This document shows positions 35,693 through 44,920 of a stretch of DNA of 64,000 nucleotides, piece after piece. The stretch is taken from positions 434,001 to 498,000 of the forward strand of contig NZ_FOOT01000002.1 of NCBI RefSeq assembly GCF_900113285.1, read 5' to 3'. Position 1 is the stretch's first letter, and each line of letters opens with the position of its first letter. The stretch is from Pontibacter chinhatensis. GTDB lineage: Bacteria > Bacteroidota > Bacteroidia > Cytophagales > Hymenobacteraceae. The notes under the pieces were generated by a model. That model saw only the letters and a program-made list of their open reading frames with translations. It was not told the DNA's origin and did not search any database. Position numbers and translations under genes: made by a program.

Positions 35693-36021
35693 GTAACTAA
35701 GATTTTCGTACACGTTTAAACACGCATCATCACCCTGCCTCATTTTCCTTATTTAGCTCTAAACATATGATTTTCAAATATGAAACACAAGCTATAGCTC
35801 GAAAAAATGTGTTCGAAAACGCATATAATTTGTGTAGCCCTCTGTTAAAGTATAAATCAGGATTTACAGCCTGCGAACGGTCAATGGCACCCTAAAGCAG
35901 GTAGAAAGCATGACAAGCCTCAACTTTTTATGCTTCATGTCATACATATCGCCAAAGTATAAAAAAAGATTCTGCTTACAATGCAAAATCTTTCTTTTTA
36001 AGGGAAGGGCCTTAAACATAA

Positions 36022-36052
36022 AGTCCTGCCTGTGCATATCACAGGCAGGACT
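36022..36052 (-). terminator. Terminator after the second SusC/SusD pair
   Basis: Perfect 13 bp stem: AGTCCTGCCTGTG (36022-36034), CATAT loop, CACAGGCAGGACT (36040-36052). It lies 32 bases past the SusD stop codon on the minus strand, with TTTATGTTTAAGG downstream. Confidence 0.85.
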
Positions 36053-36083
36053 CTAAAATGGTAATTAAAACTAGTCTAAGAAC

Positions 36084-37994
36084 TTACTTCTTCTGCGCCC
36101 ACCAAAGCGGTGTGCTCACGGCATCAGGACCACCCAGGAAGCCAACTGCTTGATCATACCCGGCAGGGTTAGTGTTTATCAGGCTGGATGGATACCTCAG
36201 GCGCTGCGGGAAGAATTCCACACGGCTCTCCATGTAGTTTGAGGAGTTCAGTGCCTGCAGGTTTGGAAGCGGGTTCTCTACAGCAGGGTTCTCAAAGAAT
36301 GGCAAGCCAAGTCGTCTATGGTCATTCCAGGCCTCCAGTGGCAGCCACGGGAACTGGGAAATGTACTTCTGGGTGATAATCTTGGTCAGGTGATCATTTT
36401 TCACGGTTCCGTTCTTGTACAGGTGGTTGTCCGGATACTTGAAAGCTGTCTGACCTGTTTCGCCTGTATAGCCATTCTCAAATTGCATTTGTTGTGTGGC
36501 TGGAGGCTCGGCTGTGTGATCCCAGCTTACAGAAGTACCGTTTCTGTTGTACTCCTCTGAGCTCAGGTAAGATTGCATCGGCAGGTTCCAGTACTCAAAG
36601 CTGCTTGCAATACCGGCCTCATACGCCTCCTTGGCTCCCATAGGTGTACTCCATCCGCGAAGCGCAGCCTCAGCAATCAGGAAGTATGTTTCCCAAGGGC
36701 CGAAGAAAACGCGCTGGCTCTGGCTTGTTCTGAACTCATGCGACATGCGCGGAATAGTACCAGAATAGGTATAGAGCCTGTTCTTAGCTCCTTTAGCCCC
36801 CCACGATCCGTTTGTTGTTGAGTTCCAGGTATTCGTAGCGTCAATCTCCTTCAGCACGTTACCATTGTCATCCAACAGCTGGCGCTTCGTGTTTCTGGCG
36901 TCTGTTGTCCAGGAAGGATAGTTGCTGAAGTTAGGGTTTGAGAAATCACCCGGAATGATAAACGATTCGTAGGCGCGGGGATCGATGGCATGCGGCAGAC
37001 CATTGAACCAGTACCCGGCAGATGGGTTATTGGTTTTGGTGGCAAAGTGATTCTCAAATCGTTGCCCCAACCAATCGGCAGGCTTGATAGCGCTGTGGAA
37101 AGAGCCACCGAGCAGGTTTCTGGACTCAACGCCGCCCAGGTTAAAGTATGTGTTAAACAGTGTTTGAGACAAAAGCTGCGCGTTCCACTCACGGCTCATC
37201 ACCCCAGAAAGGGCATCCCAACCTGGTCTTTCCTGTACCTTGAATACGTCACCCATTGACAGGATCAGCTCGCTGGAAGCCGCAGCAGCTTCAAACTCAG
37301 ACTGAGCTTTAGCTGGGTCCACTTCTGACAGCCTCATGGCCAAACGGAGGCGCAGCGAGTTGGAATACTTTTTCCAGCTATCCCAGTTATAGGCATAAGC
37401 AGGGTCCAGTTTTCTCAGCCTGTCGTTCGTTTCCACAGACGCATCAAGCTTAGCGCTCGCGTCCTTCAGCTCCTCCAACGTAAAGTAATAAACCGACTTC
37501 ACATCCGAGAACTCCGGGTTTTCACCCTGGAAGGCATTGATCGGAATAGGGCCGAAGTTGTCAGACATCTCGCTCATCAGGTACGCTCGCCAGATACGGG
37601 CCACCTGCAGCAGGTTGTTGGTGTACGGCTGTGTATTACCAGAGCTAATATGGCCATTGGCAATTTCGATAGCCGTGTTGGCTGCATTAAGCCAGCTGGC
37701 CACCTGGTTGTAGTAGGCGCTTGTCCAGCCATCGTTGTAGCCACCTGCGGATAGGGTTCCTCCCTCCTGGTAGTGGGCGGCCACTTTCCAGTAAAGTATA
37801 AAGGAGCGCTCAGCCACATCCGGGTTCATCTGTGCACTGATAATCGAGTTATTGATAAAGTACTCCACCTGCACCTGGTCCGCGTTGGCAGCCACAGGGC
37901 TTACGTTTATCTCTTCAAAGTCATTACATGAGGTCAGCAACAGTCCCGTCGCCATCAGCACCCACGATTTTTTCAATATGTTTCTCATAATCAT
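36084..37994 (-). CDS. SusD-like lipoprotein, second SusD subfamily
   Basis: A 636-residue lipoprotein; lipobox LLTSC with Cys23. The opening CNDFEEINVSPVAANADQVQVEYFINNSII and MSEMSDNFGPIPINAFQGENPEFSDVKSVYYFTLEELKDA-like blocks match the shorter SusD-like group often annotated separately from RagB (PF12771 type), not the group of the protein at 30245. The helical part carries KYSNSLRLRLAMRLSEVDPAKA. The end has ITQKYISQFPWLPLEAWNDHRRLGLPFFENPA. It should bind glycan at the surface together with the SusC encoded 15 bases upstream. The two SusD types side by side imply that two different glycans are captured. Confidence 0.93.
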   Translation of the reverse strand: MIMRNILKKSWVLMATGLLLTSCNDFEEINVSPVAANADQVQVEYFINNSIISAQMNPDVAERSFILYWKVAAHYQEGGTLSAGGYNDGWTSAYYNQVASWLNAANTAIEIANGHISSGNTQPYTNNLLQVARIWRAYLMSEMSDNFGPIPINAFQGENPEFSDVKSVYYFTLEELKDASAKLDASVETNDRLRKLDPAYAYNWDSWKKYSNSLRLRLAMRLSEVDPAKAQSEFEAAAASSELILSMGDVFKVQERPGWDALSGVMSREWNAQLLSQTLFNTYFNLGGVESRNLLGGSFHSAIKPADWLGQRFENHFATKTNNPSAGYWFNGLPHAIDPRAYESFIIPGDFSNPNFSNYPSWTTDARNTKRQLLDDNGNVLKEIDATNTWNSTTNGSWGAKGAKNRLYTYSGTIPRMSHEFRTSQSQRVFFGPWETYFLIAEAALRGWSTPMGAKEAYEAGIASSFEYWNLPMQSYLSSEEYNRNGTSVSWDHTAEPPATQQMQFENGYTGETGQTAFKYPDNHLYKNGTVKNDHLTKIITQKYISQFPWLPLEAWNDHRRLGLPFFENPAVENPLPNLQALNSSNYMESRVEFFPQRLRYPSSLINTNPAGYDQAVGFLGGPDAVSTPLWWAQKK

Positions 37995-38009
37995 TTCGCA
38001 ATTATTTGA

Positions 38010-41000
38010 TTAGAAGCCCAGCGTAAGGTTGAACAGGATAGAGCGTGTTGTTGGCATACTTCCGTTCTCAAAACCTACTGCGTTGGTTCCTGTCGCAAAC
38101 ACAGACTCAGGGTCAAGGCCATCCATGTGGCTTGAAATCAACCAAACGTTCGTGGCTGTTATTCCAACGCTGGCTCTCTGAAGTGGTGTTTTAGACAACA
38201 AGCCGCCTGGCAGGGCGTAGCTCAGCTGCACGTTGCGCAGGCGAACGTTCGTAGCATCGTAGATGTTGGCTTCTGTAATACCCAGGTTGTTCACTCCAGC
38301 CACGGCATTCCAGTAGTTCTGAGGAGTCACCGCTGTGGTGTTGGTGTTATACTGACCAGAAGTTGGATCCTGAATCACACCCTCCACCACGAAGCTCTCG
38401 CGACCACCGTCTCTAAGAGTGGCGGCACCTGTACCGCTACGCTGCATGGCCACGTGCGTACCAGAGAAAATTTCGCCTCCGATGCGGGCGTCAACCTGGA
38501 AGGAAAGACCCAGACCTTTGTAACGCAGTCTGTTGTTTATACCTACCAGGGCATCCGCCTGCTGGTTACCCAGCTTCACGCCCTGCTCTCCGATTACTGG
38601 CAAACCATCTGCATTCAGCAGAAGCTGTCCATGGTATGGGCTTTCCGGATCATCCACTCTTCTGAAAGTGCTGCCGTAGATCTCGCCATACTCGCCACCA
38701 ACTACTGCATTCACGCGCACGTCGTCAAAGCCGCCCAGTGGGTAAATTTCGATATCCCCGTAAAGCTCCTCCACGGTGTTACGGTTTCTGGAGTAGTTTC
38801 CGCTGATGTTCCAGTTGAAGCCCTCTGGGTTACGGATCACGTCCGCATCCACCATGATCTCCACACCTTTGTTCTGGATATCGCCTGCGTTAATCTTTCT
38901 GAAGCTATAGCCGCTCAGCGGGTCCATAGGCAGGTCGATGAGTTGGCGTGTGGCGTTAGACTTGTACCAGGCCACATCTACACCGATGCGGTTGTCGAAG
39001 AAACGCGCCTCCAGACCAGCTTCGTAAGCCTTGATCAACTCACTTCTCACATTTGGATCGAAGAGAATGTTGTTTCTTCCGGCCGTTGTATTACCGTTCG
39101 GGTCTTTACCAATCCAGTAGGTGTTGTAGAGCTGGTAAGCAGGAAGGCTGTTACCCACCTCGGCATAGGAAGCTCTCAGTTTTGTAAAGCTCAGCCAGGA
39201 AGGAAGTACAGTACCCGTTGTCTCCAGCATGTCTGTCAGCACATAAGAGGCGCTCACAGATGGGTAGAAGTAAGAGCGGTTATCCTGGTTAAGGGTTGAG
39301 GCCCAGTCGTTGCGGAAAGTCGCATCCAGGAACAGGTAACCATCCCAGTTCAGCTGTACCGATCCGTATACCGAGTTGATTTTATGCTCACGGTAATCCT
39401 GGCCCACACTTGGGTTGGAGATACTGTTATTGAGGAAGAACAGGTTAGGCACTTCCAGCTCGCCGGCGCTACCGTTCATAGAGCTGAACTTCTGCGCCAT
39501 CAGGTTACCACCCAAGGTTACCATACCACCAAGCTTGCCAACTACGTTGTCGCGCTGCGCGGTGATGAGCGTGCTGAAGTTAGTCTCTGTAAAGTTCTGC
39601 TTGCCCAGGCTGTATCTTCCGGATGGCGTCTGCGGGCTACCGCCGTAAAGCTTGCTCTCGGTGGTTGTATAGTGCATGTCGGCGCCACCTTTAAGCTCAG
39701 CGCTCAACCAATCGGTAAAATCATACTTTACCGATCCGTTCAGGATAAACCTGTCTCTGAGGTCCTGGTTCAGGTTATACCTGCTGTTCCAGTAAGGGTT
39801 CATCTGGCTGCTGGTTCCGTACCAGATCATCTTGCCTTCACCGTCAACGGCCTGCTCAAAATCACGGATGTCCATGGAGCGAGGAAGCCCGAACAGTGTT
39901 CCGAAGGAGTTGTTAGGGTTGTTACCGCCAATTGGTCTGTTCTCGGCGTTAGACTTCGTGTATTGTACTTTCGTGTCTGTGGTCCAACGGTCGGACTTGC
40001 CGAAGTTGCTGACAGCTCTGGCCATCAGGTTGGTTCTGGACAGGTTCACGCCAGGGGAAACACCCTCATTGTCGAAGCGGTTGAAGGAAGTATAGATAGA
40101 CGTGTTATTGTACTGCTGCTGGAACGATATGTTCTGGCTGGAGTACAGTCCCTTCCTGAAGAAGTTATCGATGTTATCGTAGATGCGCAGCGGCACATTC
40201 TCGCCTCTCCAGTTCTGCACAGTCTGTCCTTCGGCTCTTGGGCCCCAGCTCAGGCCAGACATTGGATCGTGAGTTCCCTCGGTTCCCTGACCAAAGGTGT
40301 TCTGCAATTCCGGATAGGTAAAGATCTCGTCGTAACCTACGGTAGATGAAATCGTGATACCCAAGCCATCCTGTGGTTTACCAGACTTGGTGGTGATCAG
40401 GATAACACCGTTACCAGCTCGTGAACCATAAAGCGCGGCAGCAGACGGGCCTTTCAGCACAGATATACTTTCGATATCCTCCGCGTTGATGTCGGCCAGA
40501 CCGTTACCCATGTCCAGGCCCGGGTTCCAGTAGTCGTTGTTGTTTCTTCCGGTGAAGTTGTCGATCGGAATACCATCCACCACAATCAGCGGCTGGTTGT
40601 CGCCTGTAAGCGAGTTGTTACCGCGAAGTATGATTTTAGAAGAGCCGGCCGGACCGTTGCTGGAGCGGGTAATCTGCAGACCAGCCACTTTACCTGTCAG
40701 GGCGTTGGCAAGGTTCGCCTCTCTGGACTCTACCAGGCTCTCGCCCTTCACTTCCTGTACGGCATAACCTAACGATTTCTTCTCGCGCTCAATGCCAAGA
40801 GCCGTCACTACTACCTCACTAAGCTGGCTGCTGCTGCTCCCTAAGGTTACATTCAGGGTGCTGCCAGCCCCAACGCTTACTTCTTTGGAGTCGTAGCCGA
40901 GGGAATTCACCACCAGTACTGCCCCTTCGTTCACGGAAAGGCTGAATGTTCCATCCTCTCCAGTAGTGGTTCCCGTTGTAGTTCCTTTCACTTGTACAGA

Positions 41001-41135
41001 CGCAAAAGGTATGGGAGTACCTTTCTCATCTTTAACTGTACCGGTGATCGTTCGTGTCTGCTGCGCAAATGCCAATCCTGTAAACAGGCACAGCAACATG
41101 CAGAGCACAAACTGTTTCGTCAATACTTTTCTCAT
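38010..41135 (-). CDS. SusC/RagA TonB-dependent transporter, second
   Basis: A 1041-residue outer-membrane receptor. Signal peptide ends at LAFAQQ25. Carboxypeptidase-regulatory-like domain about 28-105 (ITGTVKDEKGTPIPFASVQVKG), box LSEVVVTALGIEREKKSLGYAVQEV, plug about 120-235 (DNQPLIVVDGIPIDNF, AEDIESISVLKGPSAAALYGSRAGNGVILITTK-like sequence), and a barrel ending LFNLTLGF. The TALGIEREKKSLGYA box is characteristic of SusC proteins paired with PF12771-type SusD partners, consistent with the downstream gene. The ROK regulator lies 74 bases upstream on the same strand and may be cotranscribed. Confidence 0.95.
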   Translation of the reverse strand: MRKVLTKQFVLCMLLCLFTGLAFAQQTRTITGTVKDEKGTPIPFASVQVKGTTTGTTTGEDGTFSLSVNEGAVLVVNSLGYDSKEVSVGAGSTLNVTLGSSSSQLSEVVVTALGIEREKKSLGYAVQEVKGESLVESREANLANALTGKVAGLQITRSSNGPAGSSKIILRGNNSLTGDNQPLIVVDGIPIDNFTGRNNNDYWNPGLDMGNGLADINAEDIESISVLKGPSAAALYGSRAGNGVILITTKSGKPQDGLGITISSTVGYDEIFTYPELQNTFGQGTEGTHDPMSGLSWGPRAEGQTVQNWRGENVPLRIYDNIDNFFRKGLYSSQNISFQQQYNNTSIYTSFNRFDNEGVSPGVNLSRTNLMARAVSNFGKSDRWTTDTKVQYTKSNAENRPIGGNNPNNSFGTLFGLPRSMDIRDFEQAVDGEGKMIWYGTSSQMNPYWNSRYNLNQDLRDRFILNGSVKYDFTDWLSAELKGGADMHYTTTESKLYGGSPQTPSGRYSLGKQNFTETNFSTLITAQRDNVVGKLGGMVTLGGNLMAQKFSSMNGSAGELEVPNLFFLNNSISNPSVGQDYREHKINSVYGSVQLNWDGYLFLDATFRNDWASTLNQDNRSYFYPSVSASYVLTDMLETTGTVLPSWLSFTKLRASYAEVGNSLPAYQLYNTYWIGKDPNGNTTAGRNNILFDPNVRSELIKAYEAGLEARFFDNRIGVDVAWYKSNATRQLIDLPMDPLSGYSFRKINAGDIQNKGVEIMVDADVIRNPEGFNWNISGNYSRNRNTVEELYGDIEIYPLGGFDDVRVNAVVGGEYGEIYGSTFRRVDDPESPYHGQLLLNADGLPVIGEQGVKLGNQQADALVGINNRLRYKGLGLSFQVDARIGGEIFSGTHVAMQRSGTGAATLRDGGRESFVVEGVIQDPTSGQYNTNTTAVTPQNYWNAVAGVNNLGITEANIYDATNVRLRNVQLSYALPGGLLSKTPLQRASVGITATNVWLISSHMDGLDPESVFATGTNAVGFENGSMPTTRSILFNLTLGF

Positions 41136-41209
41136 AGAAAACAGTTTTGATTGTAAAAAATTTTTGAAACCGTTAGTTAGAAATTAATTTATATGGGTAC
41201 TACATCGGG

Positions 41210-42430
41210 CTAAACGACCTGGTGGTCGCCAGCCATTTTACTCTTAGCTAAACTCAGGGTATCGTAATGCTCCATCACCAGCGCGGCTGCGCCAATAATT
41301 TCGGCCTGGTACCCAAACGTGGAAATCCTGATTTCTGTATCTTCGGCGATTTTGGGGATACAGTGCTCGTTTATCGCCTGCTGGATAGGAGCCATCCAGA
41401 GTTTTCCGGCCAAAGACCCGCGGCCGCTCAACACGATCAGCTCCGGGTTAAGCAAGTGGATAAGTGTGGCTACGCCCCTGCCAATGTTATAGGCCGTTTC
41501 AGAGAACAGCTCTATCGCAAAGCGGTCGCCTTTCAGGGCGGCTTCCATAATGGCATTGGAGGTAGCCTCCATATCGTCCAGGCTCAGTCCCTGCAGCATC
41601 GACACCCTTCCTTCCTGAAGCCCTTTCACCGCCCGCTCAGCCACTACTACCAGCGATGTTTCTGTTTCGAGGCAACCGCTCTTGCCGCAGCTGCACATTT
41701 TGTTGTTCATGAAGATGGGGATGTGGCTGAACTCACCGGCAAAGCCGTTGTGCCCCCTGAAGAGCGCCCCATCCAGCACCATGCCCAGGCCGATGCCCCA
41801 GCCTATGCTCAGCACCATCACGTTCTGCCTGTCTTTGGCCGTTCCGAGCTTGTGCTCCGCCAATGCCACCAGACTCGAGTCGTTATCTATCAGTACCGGA
41901 AGCTTGATGACAGACTCCAGGTAGCTGATAATACTGGTGCCATCCTCCACCTTTAAGAATGAGTGATTGACTCCTTTTACAACATCTACAAAACCAGGCA
42001 TCCCGATTCCAACACCGATGATGCTGTTCTTCGCTACCTTTGCTTGCTTTAAGAATTCTTTTAGGTGTTGGCCCAGGTCGTGCAGGGCATTGGAATTTCC
42101 TGCAAGGGGCAAATCTATACTTTGTACTTCCCCGATATAGTTGTTATGCACATCCAGCAGGGCGATGCGCGTAACAAGCTGGTCCATGGCCACCGAGACG
42201 ATGTACATCAGGTCCGGCTTAAGGGAATACATCAGAGGCCTCCTTCCGCCGGTGGAAACGGCATACCCCTTCTCCACTATAGTTCCCTCGCCGATTAACT
42301 CGTTCAGCATCCGGGCAGTAAGGGGAACGCTCTTATTAGTCAGTGTGCTGAGGTCCGCACATGAGAGCTCTCCTGCGAAGTATAAATGCTTCACAATATT
42401 CCTCTTATAGGTAACCTGCTTATCAAACAT
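41210..42430 (-). CDS. ROK-family transcriptional regulator
   Basis: A 406-residue protein with an N-terminal winged helix (about 1-70: KRNIVKHLYFAGELSCADLSTLTNKSVPLTARMLNELIGEGTIVEKG-like sequence) fused to a ROK sugar-binding domain (about 75-400). ROK features: IIGVGIGMPGFVD, VLIDNDSSLVALAEH, LSIGWGIGLGMVLDGALFRGHNGFAGEFSH and a zinc site CSCGKSGCLE. NagC/Mlc relatives repress amino-sugar or sugar genes and release DNA on binding a sugar or sugar phosphate. It is the only regulator in the window, so it is the best candidate to control part of the locus. Because it has a DNA-binding domain it is probably not the GlcNAc kinase of the pathway. Confidence 0.93.
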   Translation of the reverse strand: MFDKQVTYKRNIVKHLYFAGELSCADLSTLTNKSVPLTARMLNELIGEGTIVEKGYAVSTGGRRPLMYSLKPDLMYIVSVAMDQLVTRIALLDVHNNYIGEVQSIDLPLAGNSNALHDLGQHLKEFLKQAKVAKNSIIGVGIGMPGFVDVVKGVNHSFLKVEDGTSIISYLESVIKLPVLIDNDSSLVALAEHKLGTAKDRQNVMVLSIGWGIGLGMVLDGALFRGHNGFAGEFSHIPIFMNNKMCSCGKSGCLETETSLVVVAERAVKGLQEGRVSMLQGLSLDDMEATSNAIMEAALKGDRFAIELFSETAYNIGRGVATLIHLLNPELIVLSGRGSLAGKLWMAPIQQAINEHCIPKIAEDTEIRISTFGYQAEIIGAAALVMEHYDTLSLAKSKMAGDHQVV

Positions 42431-42614
42431 CGAATAAGGGATATTAACTTTTAAAGCCCATGTTACGGAATTGTTACCAAGGTAGACGAACTTTTTTTAA
42501 TAAAAAAAAACTTTATCTATTTTTTTAAGAAGATAGGACGACTTTGAGTAATTAATCACCTTTATACTTTATCAACAAAAATTGTATAATAAAAAGCTAT
42601 AGCATTATTGTTGA

Positions 42615-42634
42615 CGCACACGCACGTCATTAAA
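42615..42634 (+). promoter_or_regulatory. Block shared with the SusC upstream region
   Basis: CGCACACGCACGTCATTAAA in the AT-rich 357-base spacer upstream of the ROK gene, matching 17 of 20 positions with the minus strand of 35673-35692. No promoter box is evident. The rest of the spacer is A/T runs, one TATACTT copy near 42562 and the terminator at 42733. Confidence 0.35.
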
Positions 42635-42732
42635 CCGCAATGAATTAATGGTGAGATTCATTAAAAATTACACTGATTTTTTTGAGAAGAATTCCATAAA
42701 AATGTAGCCTGAGGAGATGCAGTTAAAAAAAT

Positions 42733-42762
42733 GCCTCCTGCAGTCAATCAACTGCAGGAGGC
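42733..42762. terminator. Bidirectional terminator after PNGase F
   Basis: Perfect 12 bp stem GCCTCCTGCAGT (42733-42744) and ACTGCAGGAGGC (42751-42762) with a CAATCA loop. It is followed by ATTTTT on the plus strand and by ATTTTTTTAACT on the minus strand. It lies 25 bases past the PNGase F stop codon. Confidence 0.93.
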
Positions 42763-42787
42763 ATTTTTAAATCAGGCAAGTATAGAA

Positions 42788-44725
42788 TTACTCTTTCAGG
42801 CGGATGCGCTTCTTGAATTTCTCTACGCCATCCACAAAAACCTTTAGGTAAAAGCGGCCTTTGGGGTGATGGCTTAGGTCGTAAGTAAACACACCCTCTT
42901 TTATCTGCTCATACTTTTGCTCCAGCACCACCTCATCGCCCGGATCGGTTACGATCTGCACCAGCACGTCGTGCGGCAGGTTGGCGTAGTAGTCGAAGGT
43001 GGTGCTGTCGTTGGTGCGGGTGGGGTACAGGCCAAAGGAGGTCTGGTCGGTGATTGGCGCCACCGGCGTGCCTACCTCAAAAGCGTAGCGTACGGATGAT
43101 CCGAAGTCTGACTCGAAATCCTGCAGCATGGCACCGTCCTGGTCCAGCAGGCGCACCTTGCCTCGGCCACCGCGTGGGTTGGCCCAGAACTCCAGCCCGT
43201 TTCCTCCGCTGTCCTGAAGTATAAATTCGTAGTTACCATTCGCCAGCTGCACCGTGTCGCGGTACAGGGTGTTGGCCTTCAGAGTTCCGGCATTCCTTTC
43301 CCGGATGATTTTGCCTTCGCTGTCCTTCAGCGTGTAGCTGTTCTGCTCCGGCTGGTTGTTCGTCATCAGGTAAACCACCACCGTGCCCCCGTGCCGTGGC
43401 ACTCCCTCAAAGGCGCTGGCCATTTTATTGTCGGCCGCATACTTGTCCTTTTTGCCGTTGGGCCGCTGCAACTCCACTTCAAAGAAGTTTTGTCCGGGGT
43501 TGCTCTCAATCTCGCCGGGCAGGGCGATAACAGTGTAGCCTGCCGGCTGCAGGTTGCCCGTCCAGTTATACTTCTTTTTAGGGAAGCCCTTGGTGCCGTA
43601 GCTAATCTCCATACTTGTAAGCGGCGCTGCGCCCATATTACGCACAACAATTTGCGGGTGCAAATTAGACGGGTTCTGGCGGCGGTGCGCGTCCTTCAGC
43701 GACGGACGGATGATGTCGGTAATAGCCACATCGTTTTTAGCGGCTGGCTTTTTATACTGGATGATGTAGGCGGTGATGTAGGCATCCGCACTTGGCTCCG
43801 ACGAAGTATAGTCTTCCATGTTAATGTCTACGGTGTGCTGGCCGCCGCGCTTTACGGGCAGGTCGAACAGGTCGGGCTGCATCAAATCGCCAGGGCACCA
43901 GTCAGCGCGGTCGTACACCCAGGTACCAGCCTGCGGGTAGAGCGGGTTCTCGCCACATTTCTTCCAGATATCCCGTCTGTCGATGAGCTTTCCGTCGAAG
44001 AATACTTCCCTATACTTGCTGCAGAACTCGGCGCAGTTGTCGGGCTTGTCCATGCCGTGGCCGGTCTGTACCACGCGCAGGCGGGCAAAGGCGGCATTCT
44101 TATCCGCGGTAAAAGTTACTGGCTTCAGCGCATTCTCAATCGGGTTGGCCGGGTCGCCGTAGCGGTAGGCGCCGTCGTAGATTTTCTGGATGGAGATGGG
44201 CTCCCAGGCTGGCTTGCCTTTCACAATCTCAAAGTCCAGCGTCAGGGTCCAGCCGCGGTCTTCGTTGGGCTCCCAGCCGGTGTGGTTATACTCTATCTCC
44301 ACGCTGTCGCGCAGCAGCAGGCTGAAGTCGGTCACGTCCACCTCCCAGTCAAAGGTCCACTCCTTGCCGAAGGCCCCGCCGTAAGGCGTCAGCATGCGGC
44401 CAATCTCAATATCCTGCGACTCACCTTTTTTGCCACCGGTGCGGCGGATGGTGATGTGGTCTTTATAGTCCCAGTCGGCGCAGCGCATGTTGTCGGGACA
44501 GCCCAGGCGCAGTTTCAGCTTTATACTTCTAATGTCCTCGCCTTTGGAGGGAAATACGCCCCAAGCTTTATAGTAATTATTGCCCTGGCTCGGGTCGGTC
44601 ACCACTGTCAGGCGGTTGTGGGTGACCACGTTCAGGGTGTCGGAGGCGTGGGTTTGGAGGGTAATAAGGGAAAGTATAGCTGCCAGGGTGTAGCGCCATA
44701 CATTGGAGGTAAACTTATACTTCAT
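42788..44725 (-). CDS. PNGase F-type peptide-N-glycosidase with T9SS tail
   Basis: A 645-residue exported protein with signal peptide ending near THAS28. It resembles Elizabethkingia PNGase F: LGCPDNMRCADWDYKDH (C..CxxWD, placing D86 at the PNGase F D60 position), DNCAEFCSKYREV (E233 at the E206 position) and GTWVYDRADWCPG (267-279), nearly identical to the PNGase F GNWAPDRAGWCPG. Comparison is from memory of that sequence. The E118 equivalent is not obvious; the segment reads VEIEYNHTGWEP. PNGase F hydrolyses the Asn-GlcNAc amide and frees intact N-glycans. The last 80 residues (YPTRTNDSTTFDYYANLP ... GRFYLKVFVDG) look like a type IX sorting domain, implying secretion. It has its own terminator and a 516-base upstream spacer. 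Confidence 0.88.
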   Translation of the reverse strand: MKYKFTSNVWRYTLAAILSLITLQTHASDTLNVVTHNRLTVVTDPSQGNNYYKAWGVFPSKGEDIRSIKLKLRLGCPDNMRCADWDYKDHITIRRTGGKKGESQDIEIGRMLTPYGGAFGKEWTFDWEVDVTDFSLLLRDSVEIEYNHTGWEPNEDRGWTLTLDFEIVKGKPAWEPISIQKIYDGAYRYGDPANPIENALKPVTFTADKNAAFARLRVVQTGHGMDKPDNCAEFCSKYREVFFDGKLIDRRDIWKKCGENPLYPQAGTWVYDRADWCPGDLMQPDLFDLPVKRGGQHTVDINMEDYTSSEPSADAYITAYIIQYKKPAAKNDVAITDIIRPSLKDAHRRQNPSNLHPQIVVRNMGAAPLTSMEISYGTKGFPKKKYNWTGNLQPAGYTVIALPGEIESNPGQNFFEVELQRPNGKKDKYAADNKMASAFEGVPRHGGTVVVYLMTNNQPEQNSYTLKDSEGKIIRERNAGTLKANTLYRDTVQLANGNYEFILQDSGGNGLEFWANPRGGRGKVRLLDQDGAMLQDFESDFGSSVRYAFEVGTPVAPITDQTSFGLYPTRTNDSTTFDYYANLPHDVLVQIVTDPGDEVVLEQKYEQIKEGVFTYDLSHHPKGRFYLKVFVDGVEKFKKRIRLKE

Positions 44726-44835
44726 ATTTAGTGAGTTTATACTTTGCTTTTGCTGCTAGTTGGTTTCTCTGGAGCAGGTTTGTGTTTAACTATGATATCG
44801 AATCTGATACTTATTTGACCTAAAAAATCATACTT

Positions 44836-44897
44836 TATACTTTGGCCATACTTATACTTTCTTTGGCGCCGGCATCCGCTTGTGCCTTCTTATACTT
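44836..44897. repeat. TATACTT copies with framed hairpin
   Basis: Exact TATACTT at 44836, 44853 and 44891 surround a hairpin related to 1762-1783, with GGCGC at its left edge, ATCC as loop and GCTTGTGCC at its right. This is the start of the 516-base spacer between PNGase F and GH27. Confidence 0.65.
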
Positions 44898-44920
44898 CGG
44901 CAACACCCCTATTCCCCGCT

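Larger units (their letters stand above)
35504..36083. other. 580-base AT-rich control region
   Basis: No gene is supported. The region lies upstream of SusC at 35503 and downstream of SusD at 36084. It contains a 12 bp direct repeat with 21-base period, a 20-base block shared with the ROK promoter region, a terminator for the upstream pair and AAGTATA copies near 35849 and 35956. I could not find a clean Bacteroidota -7 box. Confidence 0.6.

Noticed and set aside
41210..42430. GlcNAc or ManNAc kinase of the ROK family
   Set aside because: An N-terminal winged-helix domain of about 70 residues is present, which marks the regulatory branch of ROK proteins.
43391..44731. 446-residue plus-strand open frame
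   Set aside because: Antisense to the PNGase F homologue, which has convincing motifs and a terminator.
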